From NCBI GenBank assembly GCA_910588685.1, contig CAJUPX010000008.1:13289-77288 (forward strand): a DNA stretch of 64,000 nt, read 5' to 3'. The stretch's first letter is position 1. Every line of letters begins with the position of its first letter. Made by a program: the position numbers and the translations under genes. The notes under the pieces are model-generated. The model saw nothing but the letters and a program-made list of their open reading frames with translations, made no database searches and was not told the origin of the DNA. Shown here piece after piece: positions 8,406 to 16,404 of this stretch. Origin of the DNA: an uncultured Christensenellaceae bacterium. GTDB lineage: Bacteria > Bacillota > Clostridia > Christensenellales > Borkfalkiaceae.

Positions 8406-9073
8406 TGTCCTTTCACCTGTAAATTTAAAATTTTATATTTTTCCCCGCGCTTCTGGAAAAATACTCTGCCCTCGCCGTTTACCGTCATTGCCACAACCTC
8501 TTTGAGCTTGGCGTTTTGTTCTTTTAAAAACGCGCCGAGTTTATCTTCATACAGTCCGCACCGCTCTAAATTTTGTTTGTCGGGCTTGCCGCCGTCAATC
8601 AGCATAAGCGGAAGCGAATAGCCCGCTTTTTCGGGTTTTTCAAACGCGGTAAACTTACCGTTTGCCTCGTAGATGCCGTAATATACGTCGTCTATGTTAA
8701 AATATCCGGCGGAGCGCATACTCTCTATAAGGTCGCTTACGTCCAGATTGTTCTTTTTCAGCTGGTATTCGTCTATGCCGTCGCGGTTTATCACAACCGA
8801 AGGTTTGCCGCATATAACGTTTTTCATAGGTTTGAACCACAGGTCTAAAAGCCACACAATCTGGTGCAGAATAAAAATAGTGACTATGGCTATAATGCCG
8901 TAGAGTATGGGTATGGACGAGTCCGCCATAGGTATGCAGGCGAGCTCTGCGATAAGCAGCGTTATTACAAATTCAAAAGGCTGCATTTCGCCTATCTGGC
9001 TTTTGCCCATCAGCCGCATAACAAGCAGCAGCGTTATGAAGATAATAGTTGTACGAATGAAAATCAGCGCCAT
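8399..9073 (-). CDS. DUF421 / YetF-family membrane protein
   Basis: The 224-aa protein has three N-terminal membrane helices, with the family motif MRLMGKSQIGEMQPFEFVI at about residues 20-38. The cytoplasmic YetF-type domain contains the KNNLDVSDLIESMRSAGYF segment. In Bacillus the YetF/YdfR-type proteins are linked to spore germinant-receptor function or stress; that role is only suggested here. The start codon lies 30 bp from the left edge of the foreign insertion, so its native promoter region may have been displaced. Confidence 0.88.
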   Translation of the reverse strand: MALIFIRTTIIFITLLLVMRLMGKSQIGEMQPFEFVITLLIAELACIPMADSSIPILYGIIAIVTIFILHQIVWLLDLWFKPMKNVICGKPSVVINRDGIDEYQLKKNNLDVSDLIESMRSAGYFNIDDVYYGIYEANGKFTAFEKPEKAGYSLPLMLIDGGKPDKQNLERCGLYEDKLGAFLKEQNAKLKEVVAMTVNGEGRVFFQKRGEKYKILNLQVKGQW

Positions 9074-9088
9074 AAAATAAGTATCCGC

Positions 9089-9103
9089 AAAAATTTTTAC
9101 AAT
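9089..9103. repeat. Left copy of 15-bp direct repeat flanking the insertion
   Basis: The sequence aaaaatttttacaat is identical to 12883-12897. The two copies bracket all the foreign-looking DNA. The phage-derived reading frame opens only about a dozen bases inside this copy. This is consistent with a target duplication or attachment core. Confidence 0.55.
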
Positions 9104-9114
9104 TGTTGTTATAA

Positions 9115-10767
9115 GATAGGTTGAAGAGTTTGTCTATCAATACGAAAGACGTGGACGAATATTGTCAACTCGCCGCCGTGCGTAACAACGACAACTCGGC
9201 GGCTATGGCACAAGGGGTTATGGATAAGGTTGACAAGATTGGAAGTGTTTTGATGAAGCCTATCGGAATGGTAGACCGATTAGTAATAAAGAAACTTTTC
9301 GGTGCTTGTCAAGTGCAAGTAGAGAAGGAAAGCGGATTAAAGATAGGCACGGAAGAAAACAAAAAGAAGGCTGGCGAACTTCTTGAAAAGGTTATCGTAG
9401 AAACGCAACAAAACTCTATGGCAACCGAGAGGTCGGCTGCAATGCGTTCCGGTAGCGAATTGATGAAAACTCTTACAATGTTCACCGCCGACTCAATGAA
9501 GGTATTCGGAAGAGTGGTGGATTCGCTCGGAGAGGTCTCCGTCTTGAAGGCTAAAATCAAAGAAACTACGGATAGCAAGGTTAGAGCGGAGTTGGAAGAG
9601 AAACTCAAAGCGGCGAAGAAAAAATCCGTCAAATCGGTAGCGGCTCTTGCGACTACGGCGATATTTATGGCTCTCATTGCACAAGCCTTCCGTTGGCTTT
9701 ACAACAAAGACGATGACGATGAAAATATCCCAGCGAATATGGCGATTGACGCTATTGGGAATCTTATGGGTGGTTTGCCTCTCATCAAAGACCTCTACGC
9801 AAAACTCACCGAAGGGTATGACCTCAACAACTATTCCTATTCGGCTCTCAATGATTTGTTTGACGCTTTTTCCGGAACAATTTCAACCGTTACCTCGTTA
9901 GCGAAAGGTGAAGAGGTGAAGCCTTTGAGAACGGTTAAGGAATTATCCTATGCGGTAGGGCAAATATTGGGCTTGCCGACAAGGAACGTCTACAATATCA
10001 TCTATGGGCTTACAAAGAGGATTAGTCCTTCTACGGCTTATGGGTGGGATAGTAACCTCTACAACAAGAACTATTCAACCGACCTCCAAAAAGCGATTGA
10101 TAATGACGATGACGATATGCTGGCGACTATCGTAGGGCTTATGCTCAATGAGAAAGTCGGAGGAATCGACAATTCTTTTGCGAGAGAGGAAATGGATAGG
10201 CTCGTGAAGGGCGGTTACAAGGTGCTTCCGAAAAGCGTAGGAAACACTATCATCTATGACGGCGAAGAGGTGGCGATTACCTCAAAGCAAAGGGAACAAT
10301 TCAAAAAGGTTTACGGCGAGGCAAACAAGGCACTTGCAAGCCTCGTAAATGACAAATCCTATGCCTCTGCGAGCGATGAGGTCAAGGCGAAAGCCGTGAG
10401 GTTTATATACGATATTTATTACAACCTTGCGATAGAGGATTTGCTTGGGGTTGACCTCGAAACGAAGAATATTCTCTTCGCAAAGGCTATCGATATATCT
10501 TCGCTTGCGATAATCGTTGCAACGGCGAGAAGTCTGGAAGCCGACACCGACAAGAAGGGGAATGTCATTTCCGGGTCGAGAAAGAAAAAGGTGCAAACTT
10601 ATATCAATTCTCTCGGATTGAAGGCGGCTCAAAAGTATATGATTATGGGGTATCTCGGATATTCCAACAAATACGGACAGCAACAAGTTAAAAGTTACAT
10701 TCAAAGGCTATCGCTTACGAAGTCCGAGAAAGAAAAACTCTATGAATATAGCGGTTATGCCGCATAG
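9115..10767 (+). pseudogene. 5'-truncated phage large polyvalent protein fragment
   Basis: The frame is open for about 550 codons but has no ribosome site; the first usable codon is a TTG at 9121 and an in-frame stop sits at 9112-9114, right at the insertion boundary. The product has a long Lys/Glu-rich helical N-terminal region, one membrane-like segment (SVAALATTAIFMALIAQAF), an acidic DDDDE loop and a C-terminal helical region. This resembles the C-terminal part of phage/mobile large polyvalent proteins (LPD38-type region, by general resemblance only). The upstream portion of the original gene is missing, so it is probably a non-functional relic. Confidence 0.6.
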
Positions 10768-10769
10768 AA

Positions 10770-10799
10770 AAAGAGCAAGGATTAAGTTCCTTGCTCTTT
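10770..10799. terminator. Bidirectional hairpin terminator
   Basis: A perfect 12-bp stem (aaagagcaagga / tccttgctcttt) has a 6-nt loop and AT-rich flanks. It sits between the convergent phage fragment and the minus-strand 206-aa gene, and includes that gene's stop codon. Confidence 0.8.
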
Positions 10800-11402
10800 G
10801 ATTTTATCTTTTATCATATCTTCAAAATATGCGTTTTGAAATAGTTCGTTTGGGGTAGTGCGTTCAAGTTCGTCAAGTGCTTCATTATCATCAAGCACTT
10901 CCAACATTCCACATATAACTTTTTCAAATGGAGTATCTGGGAACGAGTTCTCCATTCCATAAACATAAAACATTGTGATAGCAAAACAACTCTTTCCGAT
11001 AGAAGATATGATTGCTTTTGCTTTTTCGTCTTTGTCGGTGTCGGCTGTTAAGAAGAAAGAGCCGTGATTCGTTTCCTCATTTTCTATTAAATGGCGAATC
11101 TTCAATTCTATTATATCTCTTTTTCTATCAAACTCCGATTCCATACCGACGCTTTTTGTGGTATCTTCGCCCATATCCATATAGTACGAGACGAGCATAT
11201 TTCTTGCAAGTTCAAGAGGGGGTACGGCAGGTCGGTCTTTGTAATGGATAGTAATTTTGGGCTTTTGTTGAATTTCGATAGGTTGATTTTGCTCTATCTT
11301 TTCATCTCGCTTCTTCCCAATATGTTCCCCAACGACTTTACAAATAAGGGCAAGTAGACCAAATCCGACAACTATTGCGACAATTTCTCCGACTATTTCC
11401 AT
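10782..11402 (-). CDS. Hypothetical membrane-anchored protein, 206 aa, within insertion
   Basis: The ATG has GGAGG ten bases upstream. One N-terminal membrane helix (about residues 6-24, EIVAIVVGFGLLALICKVV) is followed by a Lys/Gln-rich linker and a ~150-aa soluble domain. That domain is rich in acidic residues and helices, with a short SFFLTADTDKDEKAKAIIS segment and an acidic C-terminus. I do not recognise the family. It is in the inserted DNA, opposite to the transposase, and likely travelled with it. Confidence 0.6.
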   Translation of the reverse strand: MEIVGEIVAIVVGFGLLALICKVVGEHIGKKRDEKIEQNQPIEIQQKPKITIHYKDRPAVPPLELARNMLVSYYMDMGEDTTKSVGMESEFDRKRDIIELKIRHLIENEETNHGSFFLTADTDKDEKAKAIISSIGKSCFAITMFYVYGMENSFPDTPFEKVICGMLEVLDDNEALDELERTTPNELFQNAYFEDMIKDKIKEQGT

Positions 11403-11587
11403 AAGGATATACCTCCGGAAATAGTTTGTGGAATTGAGCCTATTGTGGATAACTCAATTTTTCGGGGGGGGGTAACTTTTTAGAGATTCGTTTTTCCATA
11501 GAAATACCTCAAAAAATATGTATAACTTATTATACCATACAAGGCTATAAAAGGCAATATTTTGAGGCTTGTTTTCTATAAAAGGTC

Positions 11588-11616
11588 TTGAAAAATTCTA
11601 TATAATATGGTATAAT
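11588..11616 (+). promoter_or_regulatory. Promoter of the transposase gene
   Basis: TTGAAA (11588-11593), a 17-bp spacer and TATAAT (11611-11616) precede the transposase gene with its GGAGGTG ribosome site. An upstream inverted repeat (arms beginning cctcaaaa near 11508 and ending ttttgagg near 11566) could regulate it. Confidence 0.7.
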
Positions 11617-11637
11617 AAATATAGGAGGTGAAGATAA

Positions 11638-12639
11638 ATGAAAGGGATAAAATACAAGGCAAATCAAAAACTCAAAGCCCTTCAAATGCTCGAAGAAACG
11701 CACGATATTGACTATGTAGCGGCGAAAACAAAATGCGACGTTTGCACTATATATCGTTGGAAAAAGAGATATGACGGAACGCTTGCAAGTCTTGAAAATA
11801 TCTCCTCTCGCCCTCATACTCCACACCCTAATTCGCACACGCAAGAAGAGGTTGAGTGGATTGAGGCAATCCTCAAAGAGAATCCCGGCATAAGTTATTC
11901 GGAGGCTTATGGTATATTGAGAGCGGAGAAGGCTTATAGTAGGACTTACTTCGGTTTCTATCAGTACATAGTGAAGCATAATCTTCGTCATACACAAGAG
12001 AGAGAAAAGTATGTTCCAAAGCCCTACGACACGCCTTTAATGCTCGGAATGAAAATGCAAATGGACGTCAAATATGTACCGAGAGAGTGTAACAAGGGAG
12101 AGTTCTCGGAAGAGTGGTTATTCCAATACACGATGATTGACGAGGCAACGAGAGAACGCTTCATCTACCCGTACAAAGAGCATTGCGGATTCTCCACGGT
12201 GGACTTTATCAAGAGAGCGATAGTTCACTTCGGATATATCCCGGAAGTCATTCAAACGGACAATGGCACGGAGTTCACGAATCCCAAAGGCACCGGAGAG
12301 GGGAAAGTTCATATCGTAGACAAACTTCTCAACAAACTCGGAATCAAGCACCAACTCATAAGAGCCTACACTCCGAGACACAATGGCAAGGTTGAGAGAA
12401 GTCATCGTTCCGACCAAGAATGTTTTTATAATTCTTTGACATTCTACTCCTTCGAGGAACTCCGAGAGAAGATGAAGGATTGGTTGATTCGCTATAACAA
12501 TCGACCTCACTCTTCATTGAGAGATAAAAATGGGAAGAGGGCTTGGCAATCTCCCATACAAAAGAGAGAAGAACTTCTCGAAGAGATTAGGGAACACAAG
12601 GAACTCTACCATATAAGATTTTTGAAGAAAGCAGCATAG
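11638..12639 (+). CDS. DDE-type integrase-core transposase (IS481/IS3-like)
   Basis: The 333-aa protein is encoded in one frame. Residues 1-50 are a helix-turn-helix (DYVAAKTKCDVCTIYRWKKR), a second HTH lies near 75-110, and the rve-type RNase H core covers about 135-300. The probable catalytic triad is D143 (MDVKYV), D208 (QTDNGTEF) and E253 (NGKVERSH). The second D to E spacing is 44 residues, longer than the usual ~35, because of an extra NPKGTGEGKVHIV segment. Absence of a frameshifted orfA/orfB pair favours IS481-like over classic IS3. All motifs are intact, so it may be active. Confidence 0.88.
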   Translation: MKGIKYKANQKLKALQMLEETHDIDYVAAKTKCDVCTIYRWKKRYDGTLASLENISSRPHTPHPNSHTQEEVEWIEAILKENPGISYSEAYGILRAEKAYSRTYFGFYQYIVKHNLRHTQEREKYVPKPYDTPLMLGMKMQMDVKYVPRECNKGEFSEEWLFQYTMIDEATRERFIYPYKEHCGFSTVDFIKRAIVHFGYIPEVIQTDNGTEFTNPKGTGEGKVHIVDKLLNKLGIKHQLIRAYTPRHNGKVERSHRSDQECFYNSLTFYSFEELREKMKDWLIRYNNRPHSSLRDKNGKRAWQSPIQKREELLEEIREHKELYHIRFLKKAA

Positions 12640-12659
12640 CATAAAGCCTCTTCATCGAA

Positions 12660-12677
12660 GTCCTCAATATTGAGGAC
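12660..12677. repeat. Perfect 18-bp palindrome downstream of transposase
   Basis: gtcctcaatattgaggac reads the same on both strands, 20 bp after the transposase stop. It could be a protein-binding site or part of an element end. It has no loop or U-tract of its own. Confidence 0.5.
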
Positions 12678-12739
12678 GGATTCACTATGCCGTAGTATGC
12701 CGTTTTCTTGACTTTCGCTTCAAAATTTGCTATACTTAC

Positions 12740-12771
12740 CACCGTCATCATTGCGTTGGACGGTGTTTTTT
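12740..12771 (+). terminator. Terminator downstream of transposase
   Basis: The stem caccgtc (12740-12746) pairs with gacggtg (12759-12765) and is followed directly by six T residues. It ends transcription from the transposase gene before the folate operon promoter. Confidence 0.75.
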
Positions 12772-12812
12772 ATGCCCTTCAAGAAGTTTTATAAAAATTT
12801 TCTAAAAAAATT

Positions 12813-12880
12813 CAAGAAAATTACTTGCAAACGCTTGACAAATTAACAAGAAAATTACTTGCAAACGCTTGACAAATTAA
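12813..12880. repeat. Two exact tandem copies of a 34-bp unit upstream of folC
   Basis: Copy 1 is 12813-12846 and copy 2 is 12847-12880, with no mismatch. Each unit contains ttgcaaacgcttgacaa, a near-palindrome of LacI/cre style that also holds a TTGACA hexamer. The second TTGACA is the -35 of the folC promoter. The copies sit at the inner right edge of the insertion. Confidence 0.8.
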
Positions 12881-12897
12881 CAAAAAATTTTTACAAT
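12869..12897 (+). promoter_or_regulatory. Strong sigma-A promoter of the folate operon
   Basis: TTGACA (12869-12874), a 17-bp spacer and TACAAT (12892-12897) give an expected start near 12904, about 34 nt before the folC ATG. The -35 lies in the 34-bp tandem repeat and the -10 lies in the 15-bp direct repeat, so the promoter straddles the insertion junction. Confidence 0.75.
12883..12897. repeat. Right copy of 15-bp direct repeat flanking the insertion
   Basis: Identical to 9089-9103. This copy includes the TACAAT -10 hexamer of the folate operon promoter. Confidence 0.55.
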
Positions 12898-12937
12898 ATT
12901 CTTGCTAAAAGTACTCGGTTGTGCTAAAATTTAGAGG

Positions 12938-14140
12938 ATGGATACGGGTTGTTTTTCTACGGAAACGGAGCGCAGGCTCGAACGGCTTAATAAAAGGGGA
13001 ATGGATTTCGGGACGGAGCGTACGCGCGCTATTTTAGACGAGCTCGGCAGCCCCGACGAAAAGCTTAAAATAATACACGTTGCGGGCACAAACGGCAAAG
13101 GCTCCGTTACCGCATATATCGGTAGTATTATTTGCAGCTCAGGCGAAAAAGTAGGGACTTTTACCTCTCCCGCGGTATACGACGCAAAAGAGCAATACCG
13201 CATAAACGGCAAAGAGGTTGACAGCCGGGTATCGGAATACTGTTTCAACGCCGTATTCGCAACGCAGGCTAGCGGGAACGCTACTCGTTTTGAAGTTGAA
13301 ACGGCGGCGGCGCTGTATATGTTTGCGCGTGAAAACTGTAAATATGCGGTTATAGAGTGCGGTATGGGCGGGCTTTCAGACGCGACGAACGCAGTCAATA
13401 AAAAAGAAGTTGCAGTTATTACATCGGTTTCTCTCGAGCACACAAAATATCTGGGCGATACTCTTGAAAAAATTTGCGTGCAGAAAGCGGGTATAATAAG
13501 GGACTGCCCCGCGGTGGTAAGTAGTTTTCAGCCGTTGGAGGTTGCAGAGTTTTTTAAAGGCAGAGGCGCAATATTTGCGGACGAACCGGAGATTTTGAAT
13601 AAAGACGGCACGTCGTTTTTATACGGCGGGGAGAGATATACGCTTGAAATGTGCGGCGCGGCTCAGCCGTATAACGCCGCGCTTGCGTTCAAAGTTGCGG
13701 AGTTGCTTAAAATAGACAAACGTTTTTACGGCGCGGTAGGCGGTGTAAGTTTGCCTGGCAGAAACGAGATTATAAAGGCAGGCGGTAAAACGTACCGGCT
13801 TGACGGCGCGCACAATCCCGCGGGTATAGCCGTGCTTTGTAAAAGCTTGCGGGGAGCTTATCCTGAAATCATTTACGGCTGTTTGTCGGATAAAGACGTC
13901 GGCGGGTGCGTAAAGCAGCTTGCGGAGGTTGCCGGCAGTCTGACTGCCGTACAGTCTGACAGCCCTCGGGCAATGGATATTAAAAGTATTTACGCCGCCT
14001 GCAAAAAATATTTCAACCGCGCCGTGCGCGCGGACGGAATTGCAGAAGCGCTTGAAAAAGCGGACGGAAAATTTATAGTTGTTTGCGGGTCGTTTACGCT
14101 GTTGAAGGAGGCTAAACAATGGATAGAGAAAAGGTTATAA
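12938..14140 (+). CDS. folC: Dihydrofolate synthase / folylpolyglutamate synthase
   Basis: A Mur-ligase family enzyme of 400 aa, slightly short of typical FolC (420-430). It adds Glu to dihydropteroate and extends the polyglutamate tail. The P-loop GTNGKGS is at residues 50-56, followed by the omega-loop region TFTSPAVYDAKEQYRINGK and the Mg-binding EVETAAALYMF segment. The C-terminal Mur domain contains LDGAHNPAG. It is the first gene of the folate operon and overlaps folE by 22 nt. Its AGAGG lies immediately next to the ATG, an unusually tight spacing, but no better start was found. Confidence 0.93.
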   Translation: MDTGCFSTETERRLERLNKRGMDFGTERTRAILDELGSPDEKLKIIHVAGTNGKGSVTAYIGSIICSSGEKVGTFTSPAVYDAKEQYRINGKEVDSRVSEYCFNAVFATQASGNATRFEVETAAALYMFARENCKYAVIECGMGGLSDATNAVNKKEVAVITSVSLEHTKYLGDTLEKICVQKAGIIRDCPAVVSSFQPLEVAEFFKGRGAIFADEPEILNKDGTSFLYGGERYTLEMCGAAQPYNAALAFKVAELLKIDKRFYGAVGGVSLPGRNEIIKAGGKTYRLDGAHNPAGIAVLCKSLRGAYPEIIYGCLSDKDVGGCVKQLAEVAGSLTAVQSDSPRAMDIKSIYAACKKYFNRAVRADGIAEALEKADGKFIVVCGSFTLLKEAKQWIEKRL

Positions 14141-14661
14141 AAGCCGTTGAGAATCTGCTTGAAGCTCTCGGCGAGGATTTGAACAGGGAGGGGCTTAAAG
14201 AAACGCCGCGCCGCGTTGCCGACGCTTATGCGGAGCTTTTGTCCGGCGAGGGGAAATCGGCGGAAGAGCACTTAAAACGCACGTTTACCGCGAAGAGCGG
14301 CGGGGTGGTGCTTGAAAAGGATATTTGGTTTTCCTCTACCTGCGAACATCATTTAATGCCGTTTTTCGGAAAGATTGCAATTGCGTACGTGCCCGACGGC
14401 AGGGTGGTAGGGCTCTCAAAGCTTGCGCGGACGGTGGAAGTGTTTGCAAAGCGGTTGCAATTGCAGGAGCGTTTAACCGCGCAGATTGCGGAGGAAATAA
14501 TGCGGTACTTAAAACCCCAAGGCGTGCTTGTTGTGTGCGAGGCGGAGCATACCTGTATGACCTGCCGCGGTATCAAAAAAGCGGGCAGCGCAACGGTTAC
14601 CGTTTATTCTGCGGGCGAGTTCCCCGAACCGCTCCGCGAAGAGGTTATGAGGCTTTTATAA
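14119..14661 (+). CDS. folE: GTP cyclohydrolase I (FolE1)
   Basis: The 180-aa protein has the usual length for FolE1. It converts GTP to dihydroneopterin triphosphate, the first step of the pterin branch. Zinc ligands are C75 and H78 (STCEHHLMPFFG) and C146 (HTCMTCRG). A GGAGG inside the folC 3' end serves the start. Its stop codon shares one base with the folP ATG. Confidence 0.97.
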   Translation: MDREKVIKAVENLLEALGEDLNREGLKETPRRVADAYAELLSGEGKSAEEHLKRTFTAKSGGVVLEKDIWFSSTCEHHLMPFFGKIAIAYVPDGRVVGLSKLARTVEVFAKRLQLQERLTAQIAEEIMRYLKPQGVLVVCEAEHTCMTCRGIKKAGSATVTVYSAGEFPEPLREEVMRLL

Positions 14662-15443
14662 TGATAATAGGCGACAGACAGTTTAAAAGCGGCACTCACG
14701 TAATGGCGATAATAAATTTAACGCCGGACAGTTTTTGGGAAGCGAGCCGTAAAAATACCGACAGCGTGCTTTTCGCCGTGGAAAAAGCGGTTAACGACGG
14801 CGCGGCGGTAATAGATATAGGCGCGCAGTCCACGCGCCCGGGATATACCGAGGTAAGCGCCGATGAGGAAATTTCGCGCTTTGAAAAGCCGCTCGAAATG
14901 ATAAAAGAGCGCTTTGATATTCCCGTGTCAGTAGATACTTATTTTTCAAAGAGCGCAGAAGCGGCGCTGTCGCTCGGCGCGGATATGATAAACGACGTAT
15001 GGGGGCTTACCCGCGATAGCGATATGGCGCGGATAATAGCCAAACACGGCGCGGCGGCGTGCATTATGCACAACGCAAAAACGCCGTTATCGGGTGATAT
15101 ATGGGGGGCAATTATTGATTTTCTCAACGAGAACTGTAAAAAAGCCCTGGCTGCCGGTTTAGATAAAGATAAAATCTGCGTTGACGGCGGTATAGGATTT
15201 GCCAAATCCAGGGAACAGAACCACGAGCTTTTACAGGGCTATGAAAGACTTTTGCAAACGGGTTTTCCGCTTCTTCTCGGCACCAGCAGAAAATCGCTTT
15301 TCGGCGGCGTTGCCGCGGACAGGCTGCAACCTACTCTCGAAAGCACCCGTCTTGCCGTAAAAAAGGGAGTTTTGTTTGTGCGCGTTCACGACGTAAAGAA
15401 GAACGTTGCCGCAATAAAAGAGGTTTTGAATGGAGCAGAATAG
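14661..15443 (+). CDS. folP: Dihydropteroate synthase
   Basis: The start is ATG 14661, coupled to the folE stop (TAATG); this gives 260 aa, the normal length. It condenses DHPP with pABA and is the sulfonamide target. Visible motifs are INLTPDSF (usually NVTPDSFSDGG; here the following loop is WEASRKNTD, shorter), GAQSTRPG in place of GGESTRPG, DTYFSKSAEAAL and GTSRKSLFG. Upstream in-frame sequence inside folE belongs to folE and is not part of this gene. It overlaps folBK by 14 nt. Confidence 0.95.
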   Translation: MIIGDRQFKSGTHVMAIINLTPDSFWEASRKNTDSVLFAVEKAVNDGAAVIDIGAQSTRPGYTEVSADEEISRFEKPLEMIKERFDIPVSVDTYFSKSAEAALSLGADMINDVWGLTRDSDMARIIAKHGAAACIMHNAKTPLSGDIWGAIIDFLNENCKKALAAGLDKDKICVDGGIGFAKSREQNHELLQGYERLLQTGFPLLLGTSRKSLFGGVAADRLQPTLESTRLAVKKGVLFVRVHDVKKNVAAIKEVLNGAE

Positions 15444-16242
15444 TCTAATTCTGATACGGGGGCTGGAGGTGAAAGCCTGCCACGGCGTACTCGGTTTTGA
15501 AAAAACGCAGCCGCAGCCGTTTATATTCGACGCGGATATGCTCTTTGATTTTTACGGCGCATATAAAAGCGACGACGTAACGGACACCGTAAATTACGCT
15601 ACGGCGTGCGAACTTATAACGCAAACCGCGCAAAAGCACGGCTTCAATCTCATTGAAAAGCTTGCTTACGAGTGCGCTTTTGTTCTTGCCGAAGCTTTTG
15701 CATTAAAGGGCGTTAAGATAACGGTTTATAAGCCGAAGGCGCCCGTAAACGTTAAATTTTCAAACGTGGGCGTAACCGTAACGTTATTGCGGACAACGGC
15801 GTATCTGTCGATAGGTTCCAGCGAGGGCGATAAAAAAGCCCGGCTTGACGAGGCGGTGGAAAAGCTTGGTAAAACGCGCGGAATAAGCGTTAAAAAGGTG
15901 TCGTCTTATATAAAAACCCCGCCGTACGGCGGAGTTGCAAAAGGCGAGTTTTTAAACTGCGCCGCCGAGATAGAAACGTTTCTTGCGCCGCACGCGCTGC
16001 TGGACGAGATACACAGAATAGAATCGGAGTGCGGCAGGGTGAGAAAAGAGCGCTGGGGCGACAGAACGCTCGATATCGATATTGTGTTTTACGGCAGGCA
16101 GATTATAAGCGACAGCCGCCTTACGGTTCCCCACCCCGATTACAGAAACCGCTGGTTTGTGCTCGCGCCGATGCGTGAAATTGCTCCGGATTTCGTATGT
16201 CCGGAATGTAATATTTGCATAAAAGATATTAAATGCGATTAA
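15430..16242 (+). CDS. folBK: Fused dihydroneopterin aldolase / HPPK
   Basis: The 270-aa protein fuses two sequential enzymes. Residues 1-~120 are FolB (GLEVKACHGVLGFEKTQPQPF, catalytic Lys in NLIEKLAYECA). Residues ~125-270 are FolK (SIGSSEGDKKARL, the GRVRKERWGDRTLDIDI pyrophosphokinase motif and VPHPDYRNRWFVLAPM). Together they turn dihydroneopterin into the DHPP used by FolP. It closes the operon. No gene for pABA synthesis or DHFR is seen nearby. Confidence 0.96.
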   Translation: MEQNSLILIRGLEVKACHGVLGFEKTQPQPFIFDADMLFDFYGAYKSDDVTDTVNYATACELITQTAQKHGFNLIEKLAYECAFVLAEAFALKGVKITVYKPKAPVNVKFSNVGVTVTLLRTTAYLSIGSSEGDKKARLDEAVEKLGKTRGISVKKVSSYIKTPPYGGVAKGEFLNCAAEIETFLAPHALLDEIHRIESECGRVRKERWGDRTLDIDIVFYGRQIISDSRLTVPHPDYRNRWFVLAPMREIAPDFVCPECNICIKDIKCD

Positions 16243-16288
16243 TTTCACGCAGTTTTCATTAAAAAAATGTAAATATTCCTTTTTAGTA

Positions 16289-16321
16289 AAAAAACTTTGT
16301 GCAACTTGCACAAAGTTTTTT
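16289..16321 (+). terminator. Terminator of the folate operon
   Basis: Two 16-nt arms (16289-16304 and 16306-16321) are exact reverse complements around a single central base, with an A-run before and a T-run after. It is a very stable, almost perfectly symmetric hairpin. Confidence 0.85.
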
Positions 16322-16404
16322 AAAAAATCTGTACAAATTAAATATAATGTGGTAATATTAGTTACGACTAAAAGTATTTAATAAATTGCAGCGGGGTATT
16401 TATA

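Larger units (their letters stand above)
9104..12882. mobile_element. Foreign insertion: phage fragment plus transposase
   Basis: This 3.8-kb block separates DUF421 (minus) from folC (plus). It contains a 5'-truncated phage polyprotein fragment, an unknown gene and a DDE transposase. Codon choice (CTC, TAC, AGG and GAA rich) differs from the GC-ending style of the neighbours. Removing it would leave a plain ~70-bp divergent intergenic region. The edges are set by the 15-bp direct repeat; the right edge is the less certain. I found no convincing terminal inverted repeats and no integrase. Confidence 0.6.

Noticed and set aside
14325..14660. N-terminal extension of folP inside folE
   Set aside because: Overlaps folE in another frame; folP has a coupled ATG at 14661 giving the standard length.
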